A stretch of DNA of 64,000 nt. Source: Natronomonas salsuginis. GTDB taxonomy: Archaea > Halobacteriota > Halobacteria > Halobacteriales > Haloarculaceae. Both the position numbers and the translations under genes were made by a program. The notes beneath the pieces were generated by a model. That model saw only the letters and a program-made list of their open reading frames with translations, was not told the DNA's origin and did not search any database. The stretch lies in contig NZ_QKNX01000005.1 of NCBI RefSeq assembly GCF_005239135.1, positions 62,001 through 126,000 of the forward strand, read 5' to 3'. Shown here piece after piece: positions 39,398 to 48,185 of this stretch; within the stretch, counting starts at the first letter, position 1; each line of letters begins with the position of its first letter.

Positions 39398-39847
39398 ATG
39401 TCCCGGTATCGTGTCCGACAGAGCGTGAGCAACGATCACGTGACGTTTGGATTCGTCTGTGTTCAGAACGCTGGACGGAGTCAGATGTCTGCTGCCTTCG
39501 CTGAACGGGAGCGACAGCGCCGCGGACTCGAAAACGAGGTAGAGATACTCACCGGGGGCACCCATCCCGCAGACGAGGTCCACCCGGAGGTTGTCGAAGC
39601 AATGCGGGAACTCGACATTGACCTTTCGGACCGCGTCCCGCAAGAGGTGTCAACGGCGACGTTGAACGAATGTGATGTCGTTCTGACGATGGGGTGCTCA
39701 ACGCTGGAGTTAGACGCCTCAGTCAAGGTTCGGGACTGGGCACTTGATGACCCACACGGTCAGGACATCGACCGCGTTCGAGAGATTCGCGGCGAGATCG
39801 AGGGTCGTGTCACCGACCTCTTCGACGAGTTCTTCGGTGACGAATAA
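39398..39847 (+). CDS. arsC: Arsenate reductase, low-molecular-weight phosphatase type
   Basis: 149 residues from the ATG at 39398 (an upstream in-frame ATG at 39356 is possible). The active-site loop CVQNAGRSQMS is the C-x5-R-S motif of LMW-PTPase-fold ArsC, with VVLTMGC and DWALDDPHGQD later supplying the second Cys and the Asp-Pro loop. Reduces As(V) to As(III). It needs an exporter; the acr3 cassette at 9178 with related ends would supply it. Cargo of the element 39161-40795. Confidence 0.88.
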   Translation: MSRYRVRQSVSNDHVTFGFVCVQNAGRSQMSAAFAERERQRRGLENEVEILTGGTHPADEVHPEVVEAMRELDIDLSDRVPQEVSTATLNECDVVLTMGCSTLELDASVKVRDWALDDPHGQDIDRVREIRGEIEGRVTDLFDEFFGDE

Positions 39848-39921
39848 CGTCAGCTGTCGGTCAGCGATACCGGTTAGGACGTGCACCTGCCGCTGCTGAC
39901 TGTTTCCTCTGTATTGACCGC

Positions 39922-40743
39922 TCAGAGTGATCGGTCTACATTATAAATGAGACAGGCGATGGTAAGTTCCCGGAACTGTTTCCACCAGCGTCGTGAGCGG
40001 ACGAACGCACCATATTTTCGCTTGAGCGTAGAGTTGACCGTCTCGGATTGACCCCGCTGGCCGTAGAGATCAACGTCTAAGCGCGCCTTCCATGCCTTAT
40101 GGAGCGATGTGAACTCTCGATGCTTGATCAGTAGACGAACCTCGTGTTGACGGGCAAGTCGTCTGATTTTCTGGTCGTCGTAGCCTTTGTCACCGAGCAG
40201 AACGTCAATACTCTCGAGGTTGCGCTTGATCAACGACGGAGCGATCTGGCTATCGTGTTTTCGTGTCGTCGTCACGTGGAGATCGAGGATTGCGTTCACT
40301 TTCGTATCGACCAATAACGTCACATTGAGTTGCTGAATCGTGAGTTCAGCTTGTTTCGTGTAGTGTTTCGAAGCGTGACTGCGGTCGAATCCTGACGCAT
40401 CAATTCCGACGACGCCGTTTGCCGGAAGTAGGGTCGCTGAGAGAATCAATATGATACGCCATACGGCCATCTCAAGTCGATTGAATGCCTTACAGAGCGT
40501 TGATGGAGTAGGAAGCTCGGCTAGCCCGAGAACACGACGAATACGTGGCATCTCGATCAATTCGTCAAGCAGGCCACGGTAGGTTGTGTTCTTCCGAACT
40601 TTGAGACACAACTGGCCAACGTGTTGCGGGAGTGTATAGCGGTGTTTGGAGAGCTTCGAGGAGTATCGAAAGACTGCTCGCCGGGCCAGATGGATAGCTT
40701 TCTCAGTAAACCGGAGAATCTGCGATTTCGGGAGAGCCTTCAT
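39922..40743 (-). CDS. IS5-family transposase (ISH type)
   Basis: 273 residues. DDE catalytic residues are recognisable in VVGIDASGFDRS, VLLGDKGYDD and GQSETVNSTLKRKYG. Cuts and inserts DNA at the inverted ends of its element. The frame is intact and the element has a perfect target duplication, so the insertion is recent and the enzyme probably active. Confidence 0.88.
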   Translation of the reverse strand: MKALPKSQILRFTEKAIHLARRAVFRYSSKLSKHRYTLPQHVGQLCLKVRKNTTYRGLLDELIEMPRIRRVLGLAELPTPSTLCKAFNRLEMAVWRIILILSATLLPANGVVGIDASGFDRSHASKHYTKQAELTIQQLNVTLLVDTKVNAILDLHVTTTRKHDSQIAPSLIKRNLESIDVLLGDKGYDDQKIRRLARQHEVRLLIKHREFTSLHKAWKARLDVDLYGQRGQSETVNSTLKRKYGAFVRSRRWWKQFRELTIACLIYNVDRSL

Positions 40744-41009
40744 TTCGTGGTATTACAGGACGAACATGCAACTCTCAGAGAATTTCAACAGAGCCAATTC
40801 CGTTGTTCTGGCTCTCTTTGTGCTTTACGTGGGTGCTCTTCTCCAGTAACACTGTGAGGTATTGACCACAATCAAGTCAGCATATATCACTTGAATAGAA
40901 TTCCAATCTAGCTGTAAATACGTGTTCTACTCAACGTTTCCACTCAAATCGTTGATTTTGTAACCTTCCTCAGTATATTGTATGAGCACCTCTGACGATT
41001 CACCTTCTA

Positions 41010-42605
41010 GTGAAAACTTTTGAATGCACTCTGTGCGAAGCGTACCAGTTAGGGATCACCATCCGTAACGAGTTCAAAGAAACCGATCTCGTCACTGCGT
41101 TCGAGAACCTCGATCACTCGATAGACGCGATCGAAGACGAGTATCCAGCGTGGCATCCTGCGCCACTCTCCTTTCGAGCAATGATCCTCTCGTTCGTTTT
41201 CATGGAGATCACCGGAGATTCGTACGCCGAGTTTTCTCGACGACTCACCCGGCAACCGGAAGTCGCCACTATTCTCGGCTTCACCCGAGTACCTGACGAA
41301 TCGGCCTTCTCACGAGCGTGGCGAAATCGATTCGACGACGAGACCCACGAATATGTCCACGCTGCTGCCCACTTTGTTATCAAAGAAGTTCACGATCGCG
41401 ATATCTCAGCGTCTGAGGTTCGCCCCAAGAAAGAGATCGTCGATGGTACTGAAGAAAACATAGACTCGGTAGAAGACGAATCATTCTCACAGAACGAAAT
41501 CGTCCAGATAACACGCCTCGCGCGTGATCACGCCTTCGGTCATTTCGACTCTGATCGGGCGTCGAACGCCTCTTACGAGGACACGCAATTTTTCGAGCTA
41601 CAGACGTTCATGGGGATGGTTCGGTGCGGAACCGCGCAGGGAGCGACTCGCTTCCAGTACCGGCGGGGTGAAGAGTACAGCCCACATGGCGACACCCACC
41701 TTCGCACCGTCAAGCAGTTCGATTCTGAAGAGCTCGTGAACGGGTTCAATGAGACGATGGATCGCTTACTCTCCGTGATCGCCTCTGAAGCATCGTTCCG
41801 TCGGCCGGTTACCGCTGCGATCGACATCACGACTATCCCCTATTACGGGGACGTTGAGGACATGCCGATGGTCAGCGGGACGAAGGATAGAGACAGTCGG
41901 GCCTTCAAATTCGCAACGCTCTCGATCATCGGACAGAATATCCCGCTCGTTCTTGCCGTGGAACCGGTTCGAGAAAGTTCTGAATGGGACGATAACCCGT
42001 CGAATCAGATACATCGTACTGTGCGACGGCTTGTTCGACGAGCGAAAGAACACGTTCCAATCGAGACAGTACTCTGTGACCGAGAGTTTGACTCGATACA
42101 AGTGTTCCAGACGCTCTCAAACCTCGATGTGAACTACCTCATTCCGAAGCGGGTCTCTAGCTCCGAACGGGAGGTGTTTGACCAAATGGACAAAGACGAC
42201 CAGGAAGTCGCTGTGGAGTCGGCCTCTGTCCACGTAGAATCTGGATCGCATCCAATGCGGCTCCTGTACGTGCCGTCGACGAGTGGGGAGGGAACGGCCG
42301 TCTTCGCGACGAATCTCCGAGTCGGACCCGACGAGGCCGAGACGTTCTGTCAGCGCTACAGCCGCCGGTGGCAGATCGAGAGTGAGTACAAATCGATCAA
42401 AGGTGACTTTCTCGCGAAGACCTCCTCGAAAGATTACCGTGTTCGCCTATTCTACTTCGTGTTCGCGGTCCTCTTGTACAATATCTGGCGGCTCACCGAC
42501 TTCCTGCTGAAAGCGGGTGTGGGAGGTGAGATGGACTACGCACCAGTGTTGACTGCGGGTGAGTGTGTTGAGCTCGTTGCCTCGTCGTTGATTCCACACG
42601 ACTAA
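41010..42605 (+). CDS. Large DDE transposase (IS4-like fold)
   Basis: 531 residues from a GTG. Homologous to 43012-44793: both share DRASNA(S/T)Y, AIDIT (first Asp), a C-terminal (L/F)(C/L)DR.F (second Asp) and IE.EYK.IK (Glu), followed by SSKDYRVRLFYFVFAVLLYN, a hydrophobic C-terminal part. I cannot assign an exact ISfinder family or see convincing terminal repeats. It lies just right of the arsC element. Confidence 0.75.
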   Translation: MKTFECTLCEAYQLGITIRNEFKETDLVTAFENLDHSIDAIEDEYPAWHPAPLSFRAMILSFVFMEITGDSYAEFSRRLTRQPEVATILGFTRVPDESAFSRAWRNRFDDETHEYVHAAAHFVIKEVHDRDISASEVRPKKEIVDGTEENIDSVEDESFSQNEIVQITRLARDHAFGHFDSDRASNASYEDTQFFELQTFMGMVRCGTAQGATRFQYRRGEEYSPHGDTHLRTVKQFDSEELVNGFNETMDRLLSVIASEASFRRPVTAAIDITTIPYYGDVEDMPMVSGTKDRDSRAFKFATLSIIGQNIPLVLAVEPVRESSEWDDNPSNQIHRTVRRLVRRAKEHVPIETVLCDREFDSIQVFQTLSNLDVNYLIPKRVSSSEREVFDQMDKDDQEVAVESASVHVESGSHPMRLLYVPSTSGEGTAVFATNLRVGPDEAETFCQRYSRRWQIESEYKSIKGDFLAKTSSKDYRVRLFYFVFAVLLYNIWRLTDFLLKAGVGGEMDYAPVLTAGECVELVASSLIPHD

Positions 42606-43011
42606 CCCGCTGAGATCTCGCTGGGTCCGCCGCTCAAGAGTGACAACCGTATCCAGCAGCGCCAAAATCCACGCAATTTCGTACGCTCGTCTGGTAGTTC
42701 GAGAGTAAAGATTCAAAACCGATGCCTGACCGGTGAGAATCACCACGATTTGATGGCGGTTCGATCCAAAACTGGTCTATCCTCCGAAACTGTGTGGGTA
42801 GACCCAACCTGACTGTTTGGCATTTCTACAAGCGAAACAAGGGGATCACCAGCGTTTCAGGAGTCCGACCAGATCGTGAAGACGGAACTGCAGGGAGAAC
42901 TGCCAGTTAGAGTACCATTGGGTCACAAATCAGTCGAAAATCGGGAGAAATCACTACTCAGAAAATACAGCTGCCGCTCCGGGGATTGGCTACCACAGTG
43001 AAAACCGCTGT
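42606..43011. other. Intergenic between two transposase genes
   Basis: Probably contains the right end of the first transposon and the left end of the second unit, but I find no clear inverted repeat or target duplication. Confidence 0.4.
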
Positions 43012-44793
43012 TCAGTCAGGAGGGGTGAACAGGCAGAACGCGACCAACTCGATAAGCTCGCCCGCAAGGATCGGCGGGTGCTCACCGAGATCGACATCCA
43101 CCGCGTCTCGAAGGATGAAGTTCGCCATACGCCACACGTTGTACAGCAGCGTTCCAATCACGAAGTACAGGAACCGAATCCGGTAATCCTTCGACGCCGA
43201 CGTCGGCAGGAAGTGCTTCTTGATGGTCTTGTACTCGTTCTCGATCTCCATCCGCTGGCTGTACTGGCCGAGCAACGCTTCCGCGCGGTGATGGTCAACG
43301 TGCTCGTTGATCGTGAACACCGCGTACTTGTCCTCGTCCTTCTTCGACGGCGTGTACACGTACGTAATGTCGTGCTCACGACCGTCGTATTCGTGCGTGC
43401 CGTGCCCGATACGACTGTTGTACACGTCGTGGTCCTTGATCTCCTCGATGTTCTCCTTATCTACCTTCGCGCGAGCTGGCTTTCCGAGTACGTACAGTAA
43501 CTCACGCCGGTCGATAACGTCACGGGTCTCCTTGCTACTGAATCCACGGTCGAGGAACACCTTGTGAATGTCCACGTGACGGGAAGCCTGCTCTAGCAAG
43601 CTCTCCACAATATCAGCGCGAGACGTCCGCTCGATGTCCCATCCCATCTCGTTTTCCCACCGTCGCTGATCACGCACAGGTTCTACACCGAGGACAATCG
43701 GTGTGTTCTCAGCGATAATCGTGATCGTGGCGAACTTGTATCCACGCTCATCGCTATCCTTGAGCCCAGATACCAAGTCGGGGTGGTCAGGATCTATCAG
43801 TTTCTCCTTCCCTTTGATGGTCACCTTGATGGGGGTCTTGTCGGACTTGCGGGCCTCCTTCTTGGACATGAACGGCGAAGCATAGAAATTCCATGCGGTG
43901 ATGTCAATCGCCGCGTGAACCGGCTCTGTGAATCCTGCCTCAGCGTAGTCCTCATCGGTGAGCTCGTTCAGGATGTTCTCAACGCCTGCGTGGAACGGCT
44001 CCAGTACTTCGTCACGGATTCGCTTCCACTCCGGTTGCTGTTTTCCCGTCACGAATTCGTCGAATGTGAGTTGGGATTCCGGTTTGGCGATCTTCTTCAT
44101 CGTGCGGTTATGCGACGACCCGTGCGGGACCTTCTCCCGTTCACTGAGCCGGGCGAACCGTCGTGAAGCGGTCGTTGTCCCGGCACGAGACATGTTCAGG
44201 TAGCCTTGCCGTTCGAAGTACGCTTCCAACGGGTACGTCGCGTTACTCGCGCGGTCCGCGGTGAACTCACTGAACCCGAGGTCAGTCGCGCGCTTCACCG
44301 CATCCATAATCTCCGCTTCACTGACCCGGTCGTGCTGGACGTCTTCCGGATCAAGCGCGGGTTCATTCGTCCGGATCACATCGTGCTCGGCACACACCGT
44401 TCGAATGGCTTCAGCAGCGTCTCGTAGTAGCTTGCGCTCTGCCGGGTCGAATCGATTGCGCTTGTTGTGACTGATGATCTGCTGAGAGATCGGCCGGTCG
44501 AAGCCGAGACGCAGGTACACGTACGCAGCCCCGCGTAGCCGGCGCGCGAGCTCTGACTGATTGAACTCGCGCGCGTACTTGTAGAGGAACAACCGAACCA
44601 TCGATTCCAAGTCGAACTTCGCACGACCTGGATCATCGTACCCGGTGAACCAGTCCTCATCGATGTCGAGATTCGTGATGACGCGGGTGATGTGGTCGTG
44701 AATGTGGCACAAGTCCTCTGTCTGCTCCTCGATGGAGCTCAGGATCTCATCATAGTAACTGTGATCGTCGGTAGCCGTCACCGACACCACCAC
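43012..44793 (-). CDS. Large DDE transposase-like protein in a nuclease/AAA+ module
   Basis: 593 residues from a run of GTG codons at 44793. Catalytic-type residues: AIDITAWNFY, VFLDRGFSS and IENEYKTIKKHF; DRASNATY is shared with 41010-42605, to which it is homologous but longer, with an inserted segment between first and second Asp. Downstream genes encode a winged-helix protein, a Cas4-like nuclease and an Orc1/Cdc6-like ATPase. Its likely promoter lies at about 44920 with the 16-base motif shared by the nuclease and ATPase genes. Confidence 0.72.
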   Translation of the reverse strand: MVVSVTATDDHSYYDEILSSIEEQTEDLCHIHDHITRVITNLDIDEDWFTGYDDPGRAKFDLESMVRLFLYKYAREFNQSELARRLRGAAYVYLRLGFDRPISQQIISHNKRNRFDPAERKLLRDAAEAIRTVCAEHDVIRTNEPALDPEDVQHDRVSEAEIMDAVKRATDLGFSEFTADRASNATYPLEAYFERQGYLNMSRAGTTTASRRFARLSEREKVPHGSSHNRTMKKIAKPESQLTFDEFVTGKQQPEWKRIRDEVLEPFHAGVENILNELTDEDYAEAGFTEPVHAAIDITAWNFYASPFMSKKEARKSDKTPIKVTIKGKEKLIDPDHPDLVSGLKDSDERGYKFATITIIAENTPIVLGVEPVRDQRRWENEMGWDIERTSRADIVESLLEQASRHVDIHKVFLDRGFSSKETRDVIDRRELLYVLGKPARAKVDKENIEEIKDHDVYNSRIGHGTHEYDGREHDITYVYTPSKKDEDKYAVFTINEHVDHHRAEALLGQYSQRMEIENEYKTIKKHFLPTSASKDYRIRFLYFVIGTLLYNVWRMANFILRDAVDVDLGEHPPILAGELIELVAFCLFTPPD

Positions 44794-44897
44794 CGTGAAT
44801 CACGTCCCGATTGAGTAACACCGGAGCGAACAGGCATCCACGCGTGGCTCCCGAACTGCGACCGGATCGGAACCGGGCCGGGCAGGGAACCGAGCAT
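44781..44897 (-). CDS. Possible 38-residue leader peptide
   Basis: An ATG at 44897 lies at leaderless distance from the TATA-like AAAATATG near 44925-44932. The frame (MLGSLPGPVPIRSQ...) ends at TGA overlapping the GTG start of the transposase. It may be translated for coupling, or the true transposase start may differ. Confidence 0.35.
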
Positions 44898-44940
44898 GGC
44901 GTGCCAGAGTGTTACTTTGAATCGAAGCATATTTTCGCGC

Positions 44941-44956
44941 GTGCGATTTCCGAATT
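44941..44956. promoter_or_regulatory. Shared upstream motif, site 1 (transposase promoter)
   Basis: GTGCGATTTCCGAATT, 44-59 bases upstream of the ATG at 44897. Matches sites at 46839 and 47941. Just upstream of a TATA-like element on the minus strand. Confidence 0.6.
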
Positions 44957-45098
44957 GCCAAATAAACGTACGTACTGCGTGGTTTAAGCCGAGAACCGTA
45001 CAGAGGAATCCGGAAATGACTGCGGTTTAGACCAAAGTATAATGCGATTCGAATCTATCTTCAGTTTCTAAGGGGGTCCACGCGAAACGATGCGGTGA

Positions 45099-45635
45099 AT
45101 GCCCGACTCTGAGTCGATTAGTGATTTCCTTCAGAAACGTGGCGCACTCGGTATTCTTACGCTCCTCTCAACGGCGGACGGACGACGATTCAAACACTTG
45201 AACGAGTACCTCACGATCAGCTCGTCAACGCTCACTCTCCGTCTCACTGAAGCCCGTGGACTGGGGCTCGTGGTTCCCGGGATGGAGACTGATGAAACTA
45301 GTGTGAACAACGAATACCGAATCACGACGCGCGGGAAACGCGTTGCACGCCAGATGGAGAGTCAGGGTCTCATCCACGCCGTTCAGACGATCCTTGACTA
45401 CCAGCAAGACGTTGAAAGCGAACTACCTGATTTACTCGATTGGGTCGAAGATCACAAAGATGAATTAGCACGGTTGGATGACCGAACACCGTATCAAGAT
45501 CCGTTTGGAGAGTCCGTCGTTGATACCGGGGATGAACCAGAATACGACGATGAGTTCATGATTGAGGAGGATTTCGGCAGAGTTGAGCAGTGGGGCACTG
45601 AACCAGATGAGGAAGAAAACGACGCAGACGAGTAG
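45099..45635 (+). CDS. Winged-helix DNA-binding protein
   Basis: 178 residues. The winged helix spans about residues 8-85 (GALGILTLLSTADGRRFKHLNEYLTISSSTLTLRLTEARGLGLV), similar to HxlR/PadR-like regulators, followed by an acidic tail ending EEENDADE. Divergent from the transposase-like gene and in the middle of the nuclease/AAA+ module. It is a candidate binder of the shared motif, or a DNA-targeting component. Confidence 0.7.
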   Translation: MPDSESISDFLQKRGALGILTLLSTADGRRFKHLNEYLTISSSTLTLRLTEARGLGLVVPGMETDETSVNNEYRITTRGKRVARQMESQGLIHAVQTILDYQQDVESELPDLLDWVEDHKDELARLDDRTPYQDPFGESVVDTGDEPEYDDEFMIEEDFGRVEQWGTEPDEEENDADE

Positions 45636-45664
45636 GATCTTGAGTACCTAGTCTGGTATTGTTT

Positions 45665-46798
45665 TCACTCACGGTCAGCGTTAAGTTGCGAACCTGCTTC
45701 AGGACCACTCAACGTAACGAGGTCTCCTGCTTCAGCACAATCCGGGCAGAAGGGGAGATCGTCTGTGTTGCCGTCCCAATCAACGGTATTCCATTCGAAT
45801 GAGCCACCACATCCAGAACACCGCCAATTGTAGACTCCGTACTCCTCGGCAAGATCAGGGAATTGGTGAGCGAGTGTCGGTGTGAGACGCGCATCACGCT
45901 CCTTGTGTGCGTCTATGTACTCTTGGAGGTTGTGCCGGTCGTACTGATCGAACACGGGGAGCAGACCGTCAGAGCCGGTATCTGCGTACGGTGAATCAGC
46001 CTCACCGCAGCGATGCTTGAACGAACAGTAGTTGCACTCCCAGTCGCGCTCAGGTATGGCTGGAGGGAGTTCACATGCTTGTTCGTACTCGGTTTGAGTA
46101 GCCATCCATTCTACAACGCGCTCCCAGAACACGGGATCGAATTCGATGTGAAACGCTTCAATGTCCAGTGTTGTCCGACTCCCGTACACAACCATCCCGT
46201 CCGTGATTGAGTGGTCGTACTCGTTGTTAAGGGCGTATAGGTACGCGTGGAGTTGCGCCCGGTGGTGCGGTTTCGGGCCTGATAAATGATCGACGGAGGT
46301 CGTCGTTTTAATCTCCGTCAGGAACAACGGCTCTGCATCGGCATTCACGATTGCAGGGTCAGTTGACCCGCGCACTTGGAGTGAAGTACCATCGACGACG
46401 AACTCGGTGTCAATCCAGAGTGAGTTCGCTACGTACGTTTCAGGAGTGGTGATGTGCTGCAGGAATGGGACGATAACCTGTTCTTCAAACTCGGAGCCAA
46501 TCCAGAACAGGCCTTCCGGCGGGGTGCCTTCGCGTGGCGCGTTCTTCCGGGCGTAGCTGGCTTTCCGATGACATTGAAGGAGTTTGCTCGGTGAATGACG
46601 CTCTGGGTCTTTTGGTGGCGATGGCCCGTTGAAATACGCCTTCCCTTCGAGGATGTTCGTCTGGAATTGCTGTTCACTGTACCAATCGTTGAACGCACGA
46701 TTCGTGACGCGCTGACGCACGATCTGTTGCGCTTCCTGGTCGGGATTCGGAGACGGCGAGTCCGCTCCGATAGGTGTGTCTCTGGATGGACCGCTCAT
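45665..46798 (-). CDS. Cas4/AddB-like PD-(D/E)XK nuclease with zinc ribbon
   Basis: 377 residues from the ATG at 46798; the longer frame to 46879 would cross the promoter motif at 46839. Features in order: LLQCHRKASY (first Cys), GSEFE, RGSTDPAI (Asp), FLTEIKTTT (E-x-K), HRAQLHAYLYAL (QxxxY), CNYCSFKHRC (three further Cys of a likely Fe-S cluster), then a C-terminal zinc ribbon CSGCGG...CPDC. RecB-type nucleases of this kind cut or resect DNA. In its setting it could play the part of TnsA (inference). Confidence 0.8.
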   Translation of the reverse strand: MSGPSRDTPIGADSPSPNPDQEAQQIVRQRVTNRAFNDWYSEQQFQTNILEGKAYFNGPSPPKDPERHSPSKLLQCHRKASYARKNAPREGTPPEGLFWIGSEFEEQVIVPFLQHITTPETYVANSLWIDTEFVVDGTSLQVRGSTDPAIVNADAEPLFLTEIKTTTSVDHLSGPKPHHRAQLHAYLYALNNEYDHSITDGMVVYGSRTTLDIEAFHIEFDPVFWERVVEWMATQTEYEQACELPPAIPERDWECNYCSFKHRCGEADSPYADTGSDGLLPVFDQYDRHNLQEYIDAHKERDARLTPTLAHQFPDLAEEYGVYNWRCSGCGGSFEWNTVDWDGNTDDLPFCPDCAEAGDLVTLSGPEAGSQLNADRE

Positions 46799-46838
46799 CA
46801 CGATTCGAGTGAGAAGACGGGAGACAATAGGCAGCCGC

Positions 46839-46854
46839 GTGTAATTTCCGAATC
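46839..46854. promoter_or_regulatory. Shared upstream motif, site 2 (nuclease promoter)
   Basis: GTGTAATTTCCGAATC, 41-56 bases upstream of the nuclease ATG at 46798, with an AT-rich element (CTATTGTC, minus) between. Confidence 0.6.
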
Positions 46855-46895
46855 CGTCACCAATCGACCAGGTGAGCACGCTGAGCGGTGTCGCG

Positions 46896-47900
46896 TTATG
46901 CTCTCGTCCGGTAGATTCGGGCCTTTGTGTTCCCTTCAGCGCGGATCAGATTGTAGTGTTCGAGTTTAGATAGATAATTCCGGACCATCCGCTTGGTTTT
47001 CGGGTCACTCGCAGTAGCACAATACGTCTCATAGAGGTTCTGTGGGGTAATCTCCCCGTGCTCCGTGATGATGTTGTACAGGAGTTCTTGGTCCGTTGTG
47101 AGTCGGTCTATGGTTTTCTGCTTGATTTCCGATTTCGCTTCCGGAGTCTCTTCCTGAATAATGTCGGCGGTGATCTCATCGACTGACTCGTTTTTCGCTT
47201 TCCGTGCTGATCGACGAAGGATACCGATTGCAACACGAGCGTCTCCACCCGCGTTTGCTGCAATCAACTCTAATCGAGGGGTGTCGATAACCCCATCTGT
47301 GAGTCCCCACCGAACGCGATCACTGAGAATAGCAACGAGTTCTCCCTCCCAGTATGAGCGGAAACGAATGCGTTCACAGTCAGCAAGACGACTGTTCAAC
47401 CGGTCATCAACAGCCGCGAAGAGTTCCTCTTCATCGTTGGAGATAAGGATCATCGTAAGATGCGGAATCCGGTATAGATCATACAGTAGCGACTTGTCTT
47501 CTAACTGGTCTACTTCATCCAGAATGACGACGTATGGCGTCTCGTCAGCCTTCCGAAGCCGTTCAAGCAGGACGTCCTTCGGTGTGGATTGCCGGTGAAC
47601 ATCAATGGTTCGGCCGATCCCATCCAGCAGCCTGTACAGGGTTTTGAAGCGGCTGTGGTCCTCCCAGCAGTTCACGTACTGGTAATTCAGGCTAACCACT
47701 TCCTCACGCAACTGTTCTACCAAGAACTGTGCAATACAGGTCTTGCCCGCACCTGACGGGCCGTGGAGAAGTGCCGGGTCAGCTCGTTGTCCTTCCGTAA
47801 TGGGGATGAGAACGCTGGAAAGGTAGTTGACTTCGGCATCTCGGTGTTGCACCTCCCGAGGGATGAATTCTGGTTGCAGGACGCGTGCATCTGTTATCAT
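46896..47900 (-). CDS. Orc1/Cdc6-like AAA+ ATPase
   Basis: 334 residues. Walker A GPSGAGKT, Walker B VVILDEVDQ, sensor ILISND, Arg-rich lid GGDARVAIGILRRSARKA, and a C-terminal winged helix (ELLYNIITEHGEITPQNLYETY). Typical haloarchaeal Orc1 proteins are around 400 residues, so this is a short relative. It may initiate plasmid replication; equally, as an AAA+ protein next to a transposase and a nuclease it may act as a TnsC-like regulator. I see no origin-type repeats nearby. Confidence 0.82.
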   Translation of the reverse strand: MITDARVLQPEFIPREVQHRDAEVNYLSSVLIPITEGQRADPALLHGPSGAGKTCIAQFLVEQLREEVVSLNYQYVNCWEDHSRFKTLYRLLDGIGRTIDVHRQSTPKDVLLERLRKADETPYVVILDEVDQLEDKSLLYDLYRIPHLTMILISNDEEELFAAVDDRLNSRLADCERIRFRSYWEGELVAILSDRVRWGLTDGVIDTPRLELIAANAGGDARVAIGILRRSARKAKNESVDEITADIIQEETPEAKSEIKQKTIDRLTTDQELLYNIITEHGEITPQNLYETYCATASDPKTKRMVRNYLSKLEHYNLIRAEGNTKARIYRTRA

Positions 47901-47940
47901 GGGTGCGTCGACGGGAACTGCCAGGCAAATAAATGGAAGT

Positions 47941-47956
47941 GTGTGATTTCCGAATT
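47941..47956. promoter_or_regulatory. Shared upstream motif, site 3 (Orc-like promoter)
   Basis: GTGTGATTTCCGAATT, 41-56 bases upstream of the ATG at 47900; the TATA-like ATTTATTT lies at 47927-47934. Same distance as in the nuclease gene. Confidence 0.65.
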
Positions 47957-48185
47957 TCCGGAACGAACCAACCTTAAAGATTATCAGCTATCATCAGGTG
48001 AAGCCCGCAGATCGGTCAGTTGACGACCAAGCCCAGTTGAGCGCCAGTGCGGATGTGCTGCGTCACTTACTACCGAATCCAGGTTCGGATAGTGTAACGC
48101 CATCCCGACACCGGTAACTCCCGAAAGGCCGATTCAAGCGTAGTATCCGTCGGCCAGTACCATCCCGAGTACACCTGCGCCTCTT

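Larger units (their letters stand above)
39161..40795. mobile_element. IS5-like element carrying arsC
   Basis: 1,635 bases bounded by inverted ends starting GGCTCTGTTGAA (12 perfect bases, then partial). Flanked by AATTCCGT at 39153-39160 and 40796-40803, an exact 8-base target duplication. Contents: arsC on the plus strand and an IS5-type transposase on the minus strand, convergent. The 8-base duplication fits the ISH1 subgroup of IS5. Carriage of a resistance gene inside the element makes it a cargo-bearing insertion sequence. Confidence 0.9.
39113..40849 (+). pseudogene. Small membrane-protein gene interrupted by the arsC element
   Basis: Joining 39160 to 40804 (one duplication copy) gives an open frame encoding a hydrophobic helix, RRSNPLIVLL then NSVVLALFVLYVGALLQ, ending at TAA 40847-40849. 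No start is clear because a TGA lies at 39111-39113. It looks like the 3' end of a gene for a small membrane protein. Confidence 0.4.

Noticed and set aside
47901-48185. Possible replication origin next to the Orc-like gene
   Set aside because: Apart from the promoter motif I found no cluster of repeated ORB-like elements or a long AT-rich unwinding region.
42606-48185. Terminal inverted repeats bounding the transposase-nuclease-AAA+ module
   Set aside because: No convincing matching ends or target duplication could be found by eye, so element boundaries are not claimed.
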